A stretch of 64,000 nt of DNA from Neolewinella maritima (GCF_923081025.1 NZ_CAKLPZ010000001.1:744001-808000), one strand, 5' to 3'. Shown: positions 7,835-17,092, counted from the first letter of the stretch. The notes: a model not told the origin generated them from the sequence alone. Made by a program: numbers and translations.

Positions 7835-9331
7835 CTACTCCAACACCCGGGAGGCATACACCCCCACCCCCTGCGCTTCCAGCCACTCGACCTGTGCCCG
7901 TAGCCGACGCTTGAAGTCTTCCCACTCCCGGCGGTCCTGCGGTGTCCAGCCCACCTCGGCCAGGGCCAGCAGGCGGGGGAAGGTGAGGTAATCGATGTCC
8001 TCCAACGTACGCACGGTTTCACTCCACAGCGGCGCCTCGATGCCCAGAATATCACCGTCGCTGATACCCGGGGCCAGCGTCGCCGGATCCCATAGGTAGG
8101 CGGAGTCTACTTCAATGTAGGCTGCCCAGTGCAGTCCGATGCGGCTCGTGCTGTCGTACTGCATATCCAGGTAGGTGCGGGTGGCCGGGCTCATCAGTAC
8201 CGGATTGCCTGCCTCCTTGGCCTGTAGGGCATATTCCGGATGGGCCCACAGCTGCACGACCGTACCGGGGGCCAGCTTGGAGGTCGCTACTTCGTCCCAG
8301 CCGATGGCCGTCTTGCCGTGCTGCTGCACGATCTGCTGCACCTCGTCGATGAAGCGGACGTAGTCCTCGTGATCCGTAGCGTCACTCTCGTCGCCCCCCA
8401 GGTGGATGTACGGACCGGGGGTCAGCGCCGCCAGTTGCTCGACCACGTCATTGATGAATACGTACACCGAATCCTGGTCTACGTCGAAGGTGCTGAAGCC
8501 CACATTAGTGCCCGTGTAGGGCTGCACTTCCTCCCCGTCTACGTTAAGGATCGGGTAGGCGGAAAGTGCCGCATTCGTATGCCCCGGCATGTCGATCTCG
8601 GGGATCACCGTGATGCCCCGCTGCTGGGCGTAATCGACCAGGTCACTGTACTCCGCCTGGGTGTAGAAGCCGCCCGGCGTACCGTCCACTTCCGTAGCCG
8701 CGCCCACCTCGGTGAGGCGGGGGTACCCCTTGATCTCGATGCGCCAGCCCTGGTCGTCGCTCAGGTGCAGGTGCAGGTGATTGATCTTATAGGCCGCGAT
8801 GCGGTCGACGACCTGCTTGACCTCTTCCGGATTAAAAAAGTGGCGCGCCACGTCCAGCATGAAGCCGCGGTAGGCGTAGCGGGGCGTATCCGAAATTTCG
8901 CCCTCGCTGATGTACACCGCACCCGCGTCCGCGCCCGAAAAGTGGAGTACCTGTGCCAGTGTCTTGACGGCGTTGAGCATGCCATCGCGGTCGCTGGCCT
9001 GAATCTCGATCTCTCCGTCGGCAAAGTCGATGCGGTAGGCGCCCTCCGCCAGGCGTTCGCTTGTGCGGTACTGCAGGGGCAGGATCAGGCCAGGCATCCG
9101 CTGCTGCAGGTAGCGCTGGGCATCGCCGATCGTGGCGTCGCTGCTGGGCGTCATATCGCCGGCGTAGGTCTTGTAGTAGCTCACGCCCTCACCGTCGGTA
9201 ATCTCCGCGGGCAGCGGCAGCAGGGGCAGGGTAGAGAGTTGCGGCACGTCCGGCGGAATGTTGTCTTCCGGGGCGGGGCCGCAGGTGAGCAGAAGTACGG
9301 GAAGCAAAAGAGACAACAGCAGACGGTACAT
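7835..9331 (-). CDS. Beta-N-acetylhexosaminidase, GH20, lipoprotein
   Basis: A 498-residue GH20 enzyme that removes terminal N-acetylglucosamine or N-acetylgalactosamine from chitin- or glycan-derived oligosaccharides. A lipoprotein signal (LLLPVLLLTCG) precedes the GH20b domain (about residues 35-145). The TIM barrel begins at RGFMLDVARHFF, and the catalytic pair is Asp314-Glu315 in HLGGDESD. Substrate-binding WDE and WxE-type motifs follow (GWDEV, LWSETV). It is a single-gene unit. TACCTTTA on the minus strand upstream could be its -7 promoter box. Confidence 0.95.
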   Translation of the reverse strand: MYRLLLSLLLPVLLLTCGPAPEDNIPPDVPQLSTLPLLPLPAEITDGEGVSYYKTYAGDMTPSSDATIGDAQRYLQQRMPGLILPLQYRTSERLAEGAYRIDFADGEIEIQASDRDGMLNAVKTLAQVLHFSGADAGAVYISEGEISDTPRYAYRGFMLDVARHFFNPEEVKQVVDRIAAYKINHLHLHLSDDQGWRIEIKGYPRLTEVGAATEVDGTPGGFYTQAEYSDLVDYAQQRGITVIPEIDMPGHTNAALSAYPILNVDGEEVQPYTGTNVGFSTFDVDQDSVYVFINDVVEQLAALTPGPYIHLGGDESDATDHEDYVRFIDEVQQIVQQHGKTAIGWDEVATSKLAPGTVVQLWAHPEYALQAKEAGNPVLMSPATRTYLDMQYDSTSRIGLHWAAYIEVDSAYLWDPATLAPGISDGDILGIEAPLWSETVRTLEDIDYLTFPRLLALAEVGWTPQDRREWEDFKRRLRAQVEWLEAQGVGVYASRVLE

Positions 9332-9535
9332 GAACGGAGGTTAATTTGGCTAAAGGTACGGGGTAGCGAAAACTTTAACTATAGGACCATTGCGCGGCAA
9401 CTGGCGCAGCGATAGCTTTGAGTTGTTCATCACCGACCGGGCTGCTTTTCGTATAGTTTTCAGTGTTTATCGGTATTATCGCTACGGGACGCTTCGCCCC
9501 TCCGTTTAGGTAGCTTGGTATAACCCAATCACATT

Positions 9536-10361
9536 ATGGCATATAACTTTACTATTTCACTCCTTGCCGCGGTGCGGGGGGGTAGTTGCCCTCTGTCTGT
9601 TTTCTATGGGCGCATATGCGCAGTATAGCTGTGGCATGGAAGACGTAATTACTAAGTCATTTGACCCAAGTAAGAACCGTAGTGGCTGCGATATTGATCT
9701 GACGAATGTACCGGTCAAAACTGTTCGAATCATCATTCATGTGTTCCAAAAGGATGATGGGTCTGAAAATATACCTATATAATACAGGTAGCCAAACGTT
9801 CCTGTATTATATGTGGAACGACGCCTCTACCAAGTTTGGGGATTTGAAGCCCATTTCGCCCATTATCCCCCTATAAGAGGGATCTCAGGGTTGATCTAAA
9901 CTCCGTAGCTGTCTATTTTGAAAGAATACTAGTACATGGTCTTATCAGGAAAGTGTTGGCTTCGAGGAGCAAACCTACGTCATGCGTTAGGACATTATTT
10001 TGGACTATATCACTCCTGGAATAATGATCGTTGTGATGACACTCCAGTTGGCTACTCTTCACAGTTCGGGTATGACAATAATGTAGTTGGTTATAACACT
10101 AGCAACAATGCATTGACGCACGATCAGGTCACGCGAGTTCATGGGCTCTTACAGGATAAAGCTTACCTATTATCTGCTGGTGCCGAAACGAGTGTGTTGA
10201 CGGGAACGGTTGACAGTCCTAACAACCAGTATGACGGCCCTGTGTACACTACTGATCAAACCGGTGCTACTACTGCAACGGTAAGTGTTTCGGGACCTTC
10301 CGTTTCATCTGTTGCACGGATGAAAACTTCGGGTTCCGGAAGCTTCACCTCATCTAATTAA
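9536..10361 (+). pseudogene. Decayed M43 (pappalysin/cytophagalysin-like) metalloprotease
   Basis: Remnants of one secreted zinc protease lie in successive frames. ATG 9536 begins a signal peptide that is thrown out of frame at a run of seven G (9576-9582) and continues in the next frame to the AYAQ cleavage-like site. The frame stops at 9780-9782, and homologous strands continue in other frames (YNTGSQTFLYYMWNDAS, then RDLRVDLNSVAVYF). The piece from 9936 holds HALGHYFGLYHSW, the M43 zinc motif with the catalytic Glu changed to Ala, followed by CDDTP and a NALTHDQVTRVH helix. Base composition is more AT-rich than the neighbours. Several lesions together argue for a true pseudogene and against a sequencing error. 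Confidence 0.82.
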
Positions 10362-10371
10362 TGATCAAGCA

Positions 10372-11379
10372 GTGAAAAAGGTATTTGACCTAATAAGGGT
10401 GCTGAGTCTTGCAGCTATACTCAGTAGTGCAGTGCAAGCCCAAGCAGTCGACTGGACGGATTCCGGTAATCGCTGGACCTACGGCAGTATCGGGCTTGGC
10501 CGACCCTGGCCCCCCCACCAATTGACCGTTGGCAGCGATACGGTCATCGATGGGCAGGCTGCTACCGCTATCCTGCAAACGGTAGACACTCCTTATCTAG
10601 CTTTCGATTTCTACTACCTGCCGCACGAGATCGATACATTTTACATACAGCAAAGGGGTGATACGCTGCTCTACTACGTCGATAGTGCGTTTCACGTACT
10701 CTATGACTTCACGCTTGAAGCAGGTGACACGGCCTTCTTCTACATCCCCACGCAGATGCGCAACAGCGATGCCCGTGATGTTGAATACCTGCCATTCAGG
10801 GTCGACAGCGTCGGGACTATGGTCGTGGGAGATAGGACGCTGCGGGGTCAATACTTAAGAGACTTAGCCTCAAGAGCGTATCCGCATTACGTAGACGGAG
10901 CCTTCTCAATTGGCTGGCGGTATGAACTACTTGGCACTATAGATCGCTATATGTTCCCCTACGATGGGTTTTACTGCGATGGCATCTGTCCGTTCTATTT
11001 GCGCTGCTTTTCAGCCGGTGGTAACGATGATCAGGGTAGTGTCGAACTGAAGCGCGTAGACTACGCCTGCACGGACGTACTATTTTCTACGGCTACGTAC
11101 GAACCAGATCTGAGCGCGTCTTTGCTTGCCTACCCCAACCCGGTAAGCGCCGGGCAAGAGCTCTTACTCGAATGGAGCGGGCAGGACGATTTACAAGACT
11201 TGGTAGTGCGGCTCTTCGACCCGCTCGGGCGGGAACTTCGGGTCGTAACCTCCCGCAGCAGTCAGCAGTTGCTGCGACTTCCTCTGGACGGTAACCTGCC
11301 GGTGGGATTATACACGCTGGTCGTCCATGCCTCAGCGGGCCGGGCGGTCAAACGGGTGGTCGTAATCGCCGGCCGGTAG
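10372..11379 (+). CDS. T9SS type A sorting domain protein, function unknown
   Basis: A 335-residue secreted protein starting at GTG 10372, 10 bases after the pseudogene. The signal peptide ends near AVQAQA. The middle part is beta-rich, with Cys residues (YCDGICPFYLRC) and no recognised catalytic motif. The last 80 residues are a T9SS sorting domain: AYPNPVSAG, a beta-sandwich with VRLFDPLGRE, then LPVGLYTLVVHASAG and a basic end. Proteins of this kind are exported across the outer membrane and either anchored on the surface or released. The first part is slightly AT-rich like the adjacent pseudogene. Confidence 0.8.
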   Translation: MKKVFDLIRVLSLAAILSSAVQAQAVDWTDSGNRWTYGSIGLGRPWPPHQLTVGSDTVIDGQAATAILQTVDTPYLAFDFYYLPHEIDTFYIQQRGDTLLYYVDSAFHVLYDFTLEAGDTAFFYIPTQMRNSDARDVEYLPFRVDSVGTMVVGDRTLRGQYLRDLASRAYPHYVDGAFSIGWRYELLGTIDRYMFPYDGFYCDGICPFYLRCFSAGGNDDQGSVELKRVDYACTDVLFSTATYEPDLSASLLAYPNPVSAGQELLLEWSGQDDLQDLVVRLFDPLGRELRVVTSRSSQQLLRLPLDGNLPVGLYTLVVHASAGRAVKRVVVIAGR

Positions 11380-11456
11380 CCGCTGCTCCTCTTCCCTCCC
11401 ACCTGCGGCCCCGCCCGCTTGGTTTAACTGCTCTCCCTACGTACATTTGCCGCGAC

Positions 11457-11543
11457 AACGGGGTGCTGTTCCTTTCTGGGAACGGCTGAGATCATACCCT
11501 TTGATTCACTCAAGGAACCTGCCCGGGTAATGCCGGGAAGGGA
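11457..11543 (+). promoter_or_regulatory. TPP (THI-box) riboswitch
   Basis: The conserved TPP-aptamer blocks occur in order: ACGGGGTGC, GGCTGAGATCATACCC, TTTGA, GGAACCTG, and the thi-box segment GGGTAATGCCGGGAAGGGA. It lies directly before a TonB-dependent receptor gene. Only 13 bases separate the aptamer from ATG 11557 and no terminator hairpin fits between, so control is probably at translation start. An in-frame ATG at 11530 lies inside the aptamer and is not the real start. Confidence 0.93.
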
Positions 11544-11556
11544 AAATGTACCGCAT

Positions 11557-13737
11557 ATGCTTAGGCTTAGCCTGATCACCATCCTGGTGATCTTCGTTCG
11601 ACTCGTACTGGGTCAAACCACCACTACCACCGCCGTCGATACCATCGATCAGGTGTACGACTTCGACTACCCCATCACCGTCACGGCCACCGCCGCCCGG
11701 CAGGAGACGCCGGTGACCTACGTGGACCTTACCAGAAAAGATATTGCACTGCGCAACGTAGGTCAGGATGCCCCCTACCTGCTCAAGTGGACGCCCTCCG
11801 TAGTGGTCAACTCCGATGCCGGCACCGGCGTAGGCTACACCGGCATCTGGATCCGCGGCAGCGATCCCACGCGGACCAACATCACCATCAACGGCATCCC
11901 GTACAACGACAGCGAAAGCCAGGGTGTGTACTGGGTGAACCTGCCCGATTTTAGCTCCTCGGCCGACCTGATCCAGATCCAGCGTGGCGTAGGTACCAGC
12001 ACCAACGGGGCCGGCGCCTTCGGCGCCTCGATCAACTTCACCACCGGCCGCGGCAACGGTACGCCCGGGCTCAGTGTAGACGCCGGCCTAGGCAGCTTCG
12101 GTACCCGCCGCGGCGTGGTCAGCTACCGCGGCAAGACCGACGGCGGCTTCGGCATAGAGGCCCGCTACTCCAAGATCCACTCCGACGGCTACGTCGACCG
12201 GGCCACCGCCGATCTGGACGGTTACTACGCCGCCGTATCCAAGCAGTTGGGCAAATCCCTGTTCAGCTTTATCGCCTTCGGGGGCCACGAGGTCACCTAC
12301 CAGAGCTGGAACGGCGTGACGCAGGAGGAGATCGACGCCTTCGGCCGCACCTATAACTCGGTAGGCACCGAGAAGTCGGGCGAGCCCTACGACAACGAAG
12401 TGGACAACTACCGGCAGAACCACTACCAATTCCACTTCAACCGAAGCCTGAACAGCCACCTCGATCTGAGCGTGAGCGGACACTACACCCGCGGACTGGG
12501 CTACTTCGAGCAGTATAAGGCTGGGGAGGACTTAAGTGAGTACGGGATTGTGGCCGATACGGCTACGAGCGACCTGATCCGCCGCCGCTGGCTCGACAAC
12601 CACTTTTACGGCACCGTCTATAGCCTGCGCTACCAGCGCGGGGCCTGGGATGTCACCTTCGGCGGGGCCGCCAACCAGTACGAGGGCGGGCACTACGGCG
12701 AGGTGATCTGGGCGCGCGCCGCCGGGGATTCCGAGATCCGCCAGCGCTACTACGACAACGACGCCACCAAGCGCGACTTCAATAACTACCTGCGCGCCAA
12801 CTACGCCCTCACCGACCGGCTCAGCCTGTACGGCGACGCTCAGCTGCGCCACGTCAACTACGCGTTCCTGGGACTGGACAATCGGGCTGAGCTGCTCGAC
12901 CAGACCGCCAGCCACACCTTCTTCAACCCCAAGGCCGGACTGGTCTACCTGCCCGAACGGGGTACCCGCGCCTACGCCAGTTTCGGCGTCGCCCAGCGGG
13001 AGCCGAACCGGAACGACTTCGTGGACAATCCCGTCGACACCCGCCCGGTGCCCGAAAAGCTGTTCAATACCGAGATCGGGATATCCCGCAGCCTGCAGCG
13101 CGTCAACTTCGGCGTGAACGTCTACCACATGGCGTACCGCGACCAGCTCGTACTGATCGGCGCACTCAATGATGTGGGCGAGTACATCCGCACCAACGTG
13201 CCGCGCAGCTACCGCCTCGGCGTCGAATTGCAGGGTGGCGTGCAGCTGGCCGATCACTTCACCCTGGGCGGTAATCTGACCCTAAGCCGCAACCGCGTCA
13301 AGGCCTACACCGAGATCCTGGACGATTACGACGACAATTTCGACTACCTAGGTCAGGCCGAAGTGAGCCAGGAGGATACCCCGCTGAGCTTCAGTCCCGA
13401 CCTGACTGGCGCGCTAGAACTGGCTTACGATCGCACGGTCCGGCAGCACGCCTTTGGGGCTGCCCTGCAGACCAAGTACGTCGGCGCCCGCTACGTAGAC
13501 AATAGCGGTGCCGCGCAGAGCAAGCTGGACGGCTACTACTACAGCGACCTGCGGCTGAGCTACGGCCTGCGCAAGCGCTACCGCCTCACCTTCCTGCTCC
13601 GCAACCTGACCAACCGGCTGTACAGCAGCAACGGTTGGAGCTACCGCTACCGCTTCGACGGGTCACCGACCACGCTGATGGGCATGTACCCCCAGGCGGG
13701 CGGAAACTATATGCTGAGTTTGGGAGTGGATTTGTAG
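11557..13737 (+). CDS. TonB-dependent receptor, probably for thiamine or a precursor
   Basis: A 726-residue outer-membrane receptor with a signal peptide (to VLGQ), a plug domain (about residues 50-170: KWTPSVVVNSDAGTG, IWIRGSDPTRTNITINGIPYND, GVGTSTNGAGAFGASINFTTG) and a 22-strand-type barrel ending in the aromatic strand YMLSLGVDL. It lacks the N-terminal carboxypeptidase-like domain found in many Bacteroidota receptors. The TPP riboswitch directly upstream makes thiamine, its phosphate or a precursor the most likely substrate, as known for thiamine-regulated receptors in Bacteroidetes. No inner-membrane PnuT-like partner follows. Confidence 0.9.
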   Translation: MLRLSLITILVIFVRLVLGQTTTTTAVDTIDQVYDFDYPITVTATAARQETPVTYVDLTRKDIALRNVGQDAPYLLKWTPSVVVNSDAGTGVGYTGIWIRGSDPTRTNITINGIPYNDSESQGVYWVNLPDFSSSADLIQIQRGVGTSTNGAGAFGASINFTTGRGNGTPGLSVDAGLGSFGTRRGVVSYRGKTDGGFGIEARYSKIHSDGYVDRATADLDGYYAAVSKQLGKSLFSFIAFGGHEVTYQSWNGVTQEEIDAFGRTYNSVGTEKSGEPYDNEVDNYRQNHYQFHFNRSLNSHLDLSVSGHYTRGLGYFEQYKAGEDLSEYGIVADTATSDLIRRRWLDNHFYGTVYSLRYQRGAWDVTFGGAANQYEGGHYGEVIWARAAGDSEIRQRYYDNDATKRDFNNYLRANYALTDRLSLYGDAQLRHVNYAFLGLDNRAELLDQTASHTFFNPKAGLVYLPERGTRAYASFGVAQREPNRNDFVDNPVDTRPVPEKLFNTEIGISRSLQRVNFGVNVYHMAYRDQLVLIGALNDVGEYIRTNVPRSYRLGVELQGGVQLADHFTLGGNLTLSRNRVKAYTEILDDYDDNFDYLGQAEVSQEDTPLSFSPDLTGALELAYDRTVRQHAFGAALQTKYVGARYVDNSGAAQSKLDGYYYSDLRLSYGLRKRYRLTFLLRNLTNRLYSSNGWSYRYRFDGSPTTLMGMYPQAGGNYMLSLGVDL

Positions 13738-13938
13738 GCACCGGGAAAGCAATTGGGTGGTTTTGGTATTTGCGGCCATTTTGCCGTCCGCACGTGCCGT
13801 ACATTATAGGACCGAAGCGCTCGACTGGCGCCGGAACGTTTACTCCCATTTACTCACCCCTCCAGCTACTGACGTACGTCCGCAGGTTCTCCTGCCGCGC
13901 GCTACCCACGCGTCGGTAGCTGTATAGTACCACCCATC
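13738..13938. other. 201-bp intergenic region, no gene seen
   Basis: It separates the thiamine-type receptor from the next two-gene unit. Frames entering it are short and show no recognisable protein. No clear terminator, repeat or full promoter pair was seen. Confidence 0.5.
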
Positions 13939-14433
13939 ATGATGCGCCTACTTTTACTGCCCCTGGCGGTAGGGCTCTCCTATGCCGCTACGGCGCAGGA
14001 GGTCCTGGCCGTCGGTGGCGGGTCAGACCATACCGAACAGCTTGCGCTGGATTGGACGGTCGGCCAGCTCGCCACCCACACCCTGGCTACGCCGGGGGGA
14101 CTGTTCACGCAGGGCTTCCATCAGCCCCTGCTCCACGTACTGCCCCCCGCCCCGGCCACCACGGCGGATGCCAACGTCCCCACAATCACCGTATTCCCCA
14201 ATCCTACGCAGTCCCTGCTCAACGTGACCGTCACTGGTGCGCAACAGGAGGCCTACTCCATCCTGGAAGTGCTAGACACCCGGGGTAGGATGGTCGTGCG
14301 CCAGCAGAGCGAAACCTACCGGGCAACCCGGCAGCTCGACCTGATCCAACTGCCGCCGGGCACCTACCAGCTGCGCGTAGCCCAGGCTAGTGGCCAGCAC
14401 ACGCAAACTTTCACCGTCATCAAACTAAACTGA
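13939..14433 (+). CDS. Small T9SS type A sorting domain protein
   Basis: A 164-residue exported protein made of little more than a signal peptide (to ATAQ), a short beta domain containing LDWTVGQLATHTL and FTQGFHQP, and a T9SS sorting domain (VFPNPTQSLLNV, LEVLDTRGRMV, LPPGTYQLRVA). The DWTVGQ...QGFHQP signature is common in Bacteroidota surface proteins that travel with larger repeat proteins. The next gene starts 2 bases after its stop, so the two are co-transcribed and likely act together. Confidence 0.82.
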   Translation: MMRLLLLPLAVGLSYAATAQEVLAVGGGSDHTEQLALDWTVGQLATHTLATPGGLFTQGFHQPLLHVLPPAPATTADANVPTITVFPNPTQSLLNVTVTGAQQEAYSILEVLDTRGRMVVRQQSETYRATRQLDLIQLPPGTYQLRVAQASGQHTQTFTVIKLN

Positions 14434-14435
14434 TC

Positions 14436-17036
14436 ATGAAACGACTACTACTCTCCCTCCTTGTCTGCCTCGCCACCTGTCCGCTCCTATTGGCGCAGGG
14501 CGTGCCGCAGGGGATGCAATACCAGGCCGTAGCCCGTGATCTGGCGGCCCAGGTCCTCCCCAATACCGGGGTAGAACTACAGATCAACCTACTGGCCGAT
14601 GGTCAGGCGGATCGCGTTGTCTACGCCGAACACCACCGGGTCGAGACCAACGCGCTCGGCCTGTTCACCCTCACCATCGGCCAGGGGGAAGCCCTACAGG
14701 GCACCTTTGCCGAGGTACCCTGGAGCAGCTCCGAGGTGTGGATGGAAATACAGATCATGGAGAACGGCCGCTTCGTCACGATCAGCAACAGCAAGATGCT
14801 GTCCGTGCCGTATGCCTTCTATGCCGCCACGGCCGGCGATCTGCGCAGCGAAGGCGAGCTAGAGCAAAAGGCCAAGAACGGCGTGCCCGCCCAGGCTTGG
14901 TCGCTATTCGGCAATCGAACGTCCGATCCGACCAAGGACAAGCTCGGCACCACCGACTGCGCTGACCTGATTATCGTGACCGACGACGTGGAGCGTATCC
15001 GGATTCTCTGTTCCGGCGCGGTACTGATCGATTCCGACCTCGACATCGGTAATGACCTCACGGTACAGAACAACGCGGAGTTCAACATCAGCGGAGGCAA
15101 TACCATCGTCAACGGTGACCTGAGCGTAGCCAACGGCAGTACCACGAACCTGACCGGCCCCCTGAACGTGGACGGCCCCACCGACCTTAACAATACGCTA
15201 AACGTAGATGGCACCACCGACCTGAATAGTACCGTAAACGTCAACAACGGCAGTACCACCAATCTGAGCGGTCCAGTCAACGTGGACGGCCCCACCGACC
15301 TCAATAACACGCTCAACGTAGACGGTACCACCGACCTGAACAGTACCGTAAACGTCACCAACGGCAGCACCACTAACCTGAGCGGCCCAGTCAACGTAGA
15401 CGGCGCTACCAAGCTCAACAATACGCTCGACGTAGCCGGTGTGACGAATCTGAACAACGTACTGAACGTCAATAACGCAAGCACCACCAACCTCTCGGGC
15501 GCGCTGAATGTGACCGGCGTGACCACCATCGGTAGCGCACTCAACGTCACGAACAACAGCGCGTCCTTCCTCACCGGACCGCTCACCGTGAACGGTGCCG
15601 GTACGATCAACAACTCTCTGGACGTAGCGGACTGCATCACCAGTGGGGAAACTAACGAGGCCAGGTTCCGCTTTTGTCCCGAGATCACGAACGGGTCGGT
15701 GGGTAGCTTCAATAACTACCCCCTACAGGTCTCCGGCGCGAGCCAGGGCATGGCCATCCGCGTCAATGAATGGGCGCCGATCAACAACTTCGTAGCCTTC
15801 TTTGCCGACGGCGAAATGAAGGGCCGCATCGAGGGCAACACCGGCTTCATCGTTCAGCAATTCAAGGATACCTCTAAGGACCTACTGGAATATGACCCCG
15901 ACGAAGCGAAGGGCAGTACCGAAACCGCGGGCAGCGATACTATTGCCTACGACCAGAGCAACGAGGCGCGGGAGGCCGGCGACGAGAACATCCCCGAGAA
16001 TGAAATTCCACTGGGTAGCCAGGTTAACACGAAGGAGGTCGTAGATCTGGTCATTCTGTCCGTCAAGTTCATTGTGTCGGTCATCAAGGTTGCCACCAGC
16101 TTCGCCAGTATTCCCTTCGATCCGGTAGATATCTTCGATGCGGCCATCGCGGCGGTCTTCGCCGGGGTCGACCTGGGGGTATTCCTGGGCTTTACGATCA
16201 CCAATACCGGAGTGGCCTATCAGTCGGGTAGTGGCGACTACGCCGAGTGGCTCATCAAGCACGACAGCACCGAACAGCTGCAGTACGGCGAGGTAGTCGG
16301 GGTGATCGGTGGGGCCGTTTCGCGCACCTTCACCGAAGCCGATCAGTTCATGGTGGTCTCCGCCGCCCCGGCCGTAGTGGGTGCCATGCCGCCCAGCGCC
16401 GAAGCGGAAGCCCTGTACGAAAAGATCGCCTTCATCGGCCAGGTGCCCGTCAAGGTGCGCGGCGTGGTGCTGATCGGCGACTACCTGCTGCCCTCCGGGG
16501 AAGGAGACGGCCTGGCCATCGCGGTGAGTAAGCAGCAGATGCTACCCCTGGACTACGCCCGCATCATCGGGGTGGCCTGGCAAGCCTCCGATCCCGATCG
16601 TCGCGGCGAAGCGTACCAGATGATCACCTGTGCGGTGGGCATCAACCAGAACGATATGGCCGGTATGATCGACCAGATGCAGACCGTCATGAACGGCATG
16701 CAGGACGCCCTGGCCAAACTCGATCCCGCCTTCGAGGTACACGCCTTCGAGACCACCGGCCGCACCATGCCCCCGGCGGCCGGCCTGTACAGTGTATCAC
16801 CCACCCACCAGGATGCGGTCTCCGGTTACTTCCAGGATAAGGAGTACAATAGCCGCGAGGAGCTCGGTCAGCTGGTCGTCGACGCGCTGGAGGAGCAGGC
16901 CGACCTGGATCTGTCCAAATACCCCGTCGTAGAACGCATGCTGCTCGACCCCGCCTACGCCGCCCAGGCCCAGACCCACTACTCCGAACTGCTGGGTACC
17001 TACACCGACTGGCTGGAACAACTGGAACGCAACTAA
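14436..17036 (+). CDS. Large secreted repeat (fibre-like) protein with Peptidase_G2-like C-terminus
   Basis: An 866-residue exported protein in four parts. A signal peptide is followed by an N-terminal domain starting QGVPQGMQYQAVARD and ending SVPYAFYAATAGD (about 21-130), which is widespread on Bacteroidota surface proteins. Next come three 38-residue tandem repeats (about 233-385) built from 12-13-residue units rich in Asn, Thr and Gly with L-N-V and T-D-L-N cores, probably a beta-helix stalk. A hydrophobic stretch (about 535-590) follows. The C-terminal region (about 595-720) contains GDYAEWL, GEVVGVIGG and VSAAPAVVGAMP, resembling the Peptidase_G2-like domain of phage tail and surface fibres. 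No sorting domain is present. The G2 assignment is by resemblance only. Confidence 0.72.
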   Translation: MKRLLLSLLVCLATCPLLLAQGVPQGMQYQAVARDLAAQVLPNTGVELQINLLADGQADRVVYAEHHRVETNALGLFTLTIGQGEALQGTFAEVPWSSSEVWMEIQIMENGRFVTISNSKMLSVPYAFYAATAGDLRSEGELEQKAKNGVPAQAWSLFGNRTSDPTKDKLGTTDCADLIIVTDDVERIRILCSGAVLIDSDLDIGNDLTVQNNAEFNISGGNTIVNGDLSVANGSTTNLTGPLNVDGPTDLNNTLNVDGTTDLNSTVNVNNGSTTNLSGPVNVDGPTDLNNTLNVDGTTDLNSTVNVTNGSTTNLSGPVNVDGATKLNNTLDVAGVTNLNNVLNVNNASTTNLSGALNVTGVTTIGSALNVTNNSASFLTGPLTVNGAGTINNSLDVADCITSGETNEARFRFCPEITNGSVGSFNNYPLQVSGASQGMAIRVNEWAPINNFVAFFADGEMKGRIEGNTGFIVQQFKDTSKDLLEYDPDEAKGSTETAGSDTIAYDQSNEAREAGDENIPENEIPLGSQVNTKEVVDLVILSVKFIVSVIKVATSFASIPFDPVDIFDAAIAAVFAGVDLGVFLGFTITNTGVAYQSGSGDYAEWLIKHDSTEQLQYGEVVGVIGGAVSRTFTEADQFMVVSAAPAVVGAMPPSAEAEALYEKIAFIGQVPVKVRGVVLIGDYLLPSGEGDGLAIAVSKQQMLPLDYARIIGVAWQASDPDRRGEAYQMITCAVGINQNDMAGMIDQMQTVMNGMQDALAKLDPAFEVHAFETTGRTMPPAAGLYSVSPTHQDAVSGYFQDKEYNSREELGQLVVDALEEQADLDLSKYPVVERMLLDPAYAAQAQTHYSELLGTYTDWLEQLERN
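15132..15470 (+). repeat. Tandem 114-bp coding repeats
   Basis: Three successive 114-base units encode 38 residues each within the fibre-like protein. Units one and two are nearly identical at protein level, differing at only a few positions; unit three and a partial fourth diverge. The pattern suggests recent duplication and possible copy-number change by recombination. Confidence 0.8.
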
Positions 17037-17054
17037 GGGACCGGCCCCCGTTTT

Positions 17055-17092
17055 AAAATGCGCCCGCTACCGTGGAGTAGCGGGCGCATTTT
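17055..17092. terminator. Strong bidirectional-type terminator hairpin
   Basis: A perfect 16-base stem (17055-17070 with 17077-17092, core GCGCCCGCTAC) and a 6-base loop, bordered by A4 on the left and T4 on the right. It lies 19 bases after the fibre-like gene and before the HtrA-like gene. Confidence 0.9.

Noticed and set aside
11530-11556. Earlier in-frame ATG for the thiamine-type receptor
   Set aside because: It lies inside the TPP aptamer and would add residues before the signal peptide.
15132-15470. Regular repeats resembling a CRISPR-like array
   Set aside because: The units are a contiguous coding repeat of 114 bases without spacers and encode a regular 38-residue motif.
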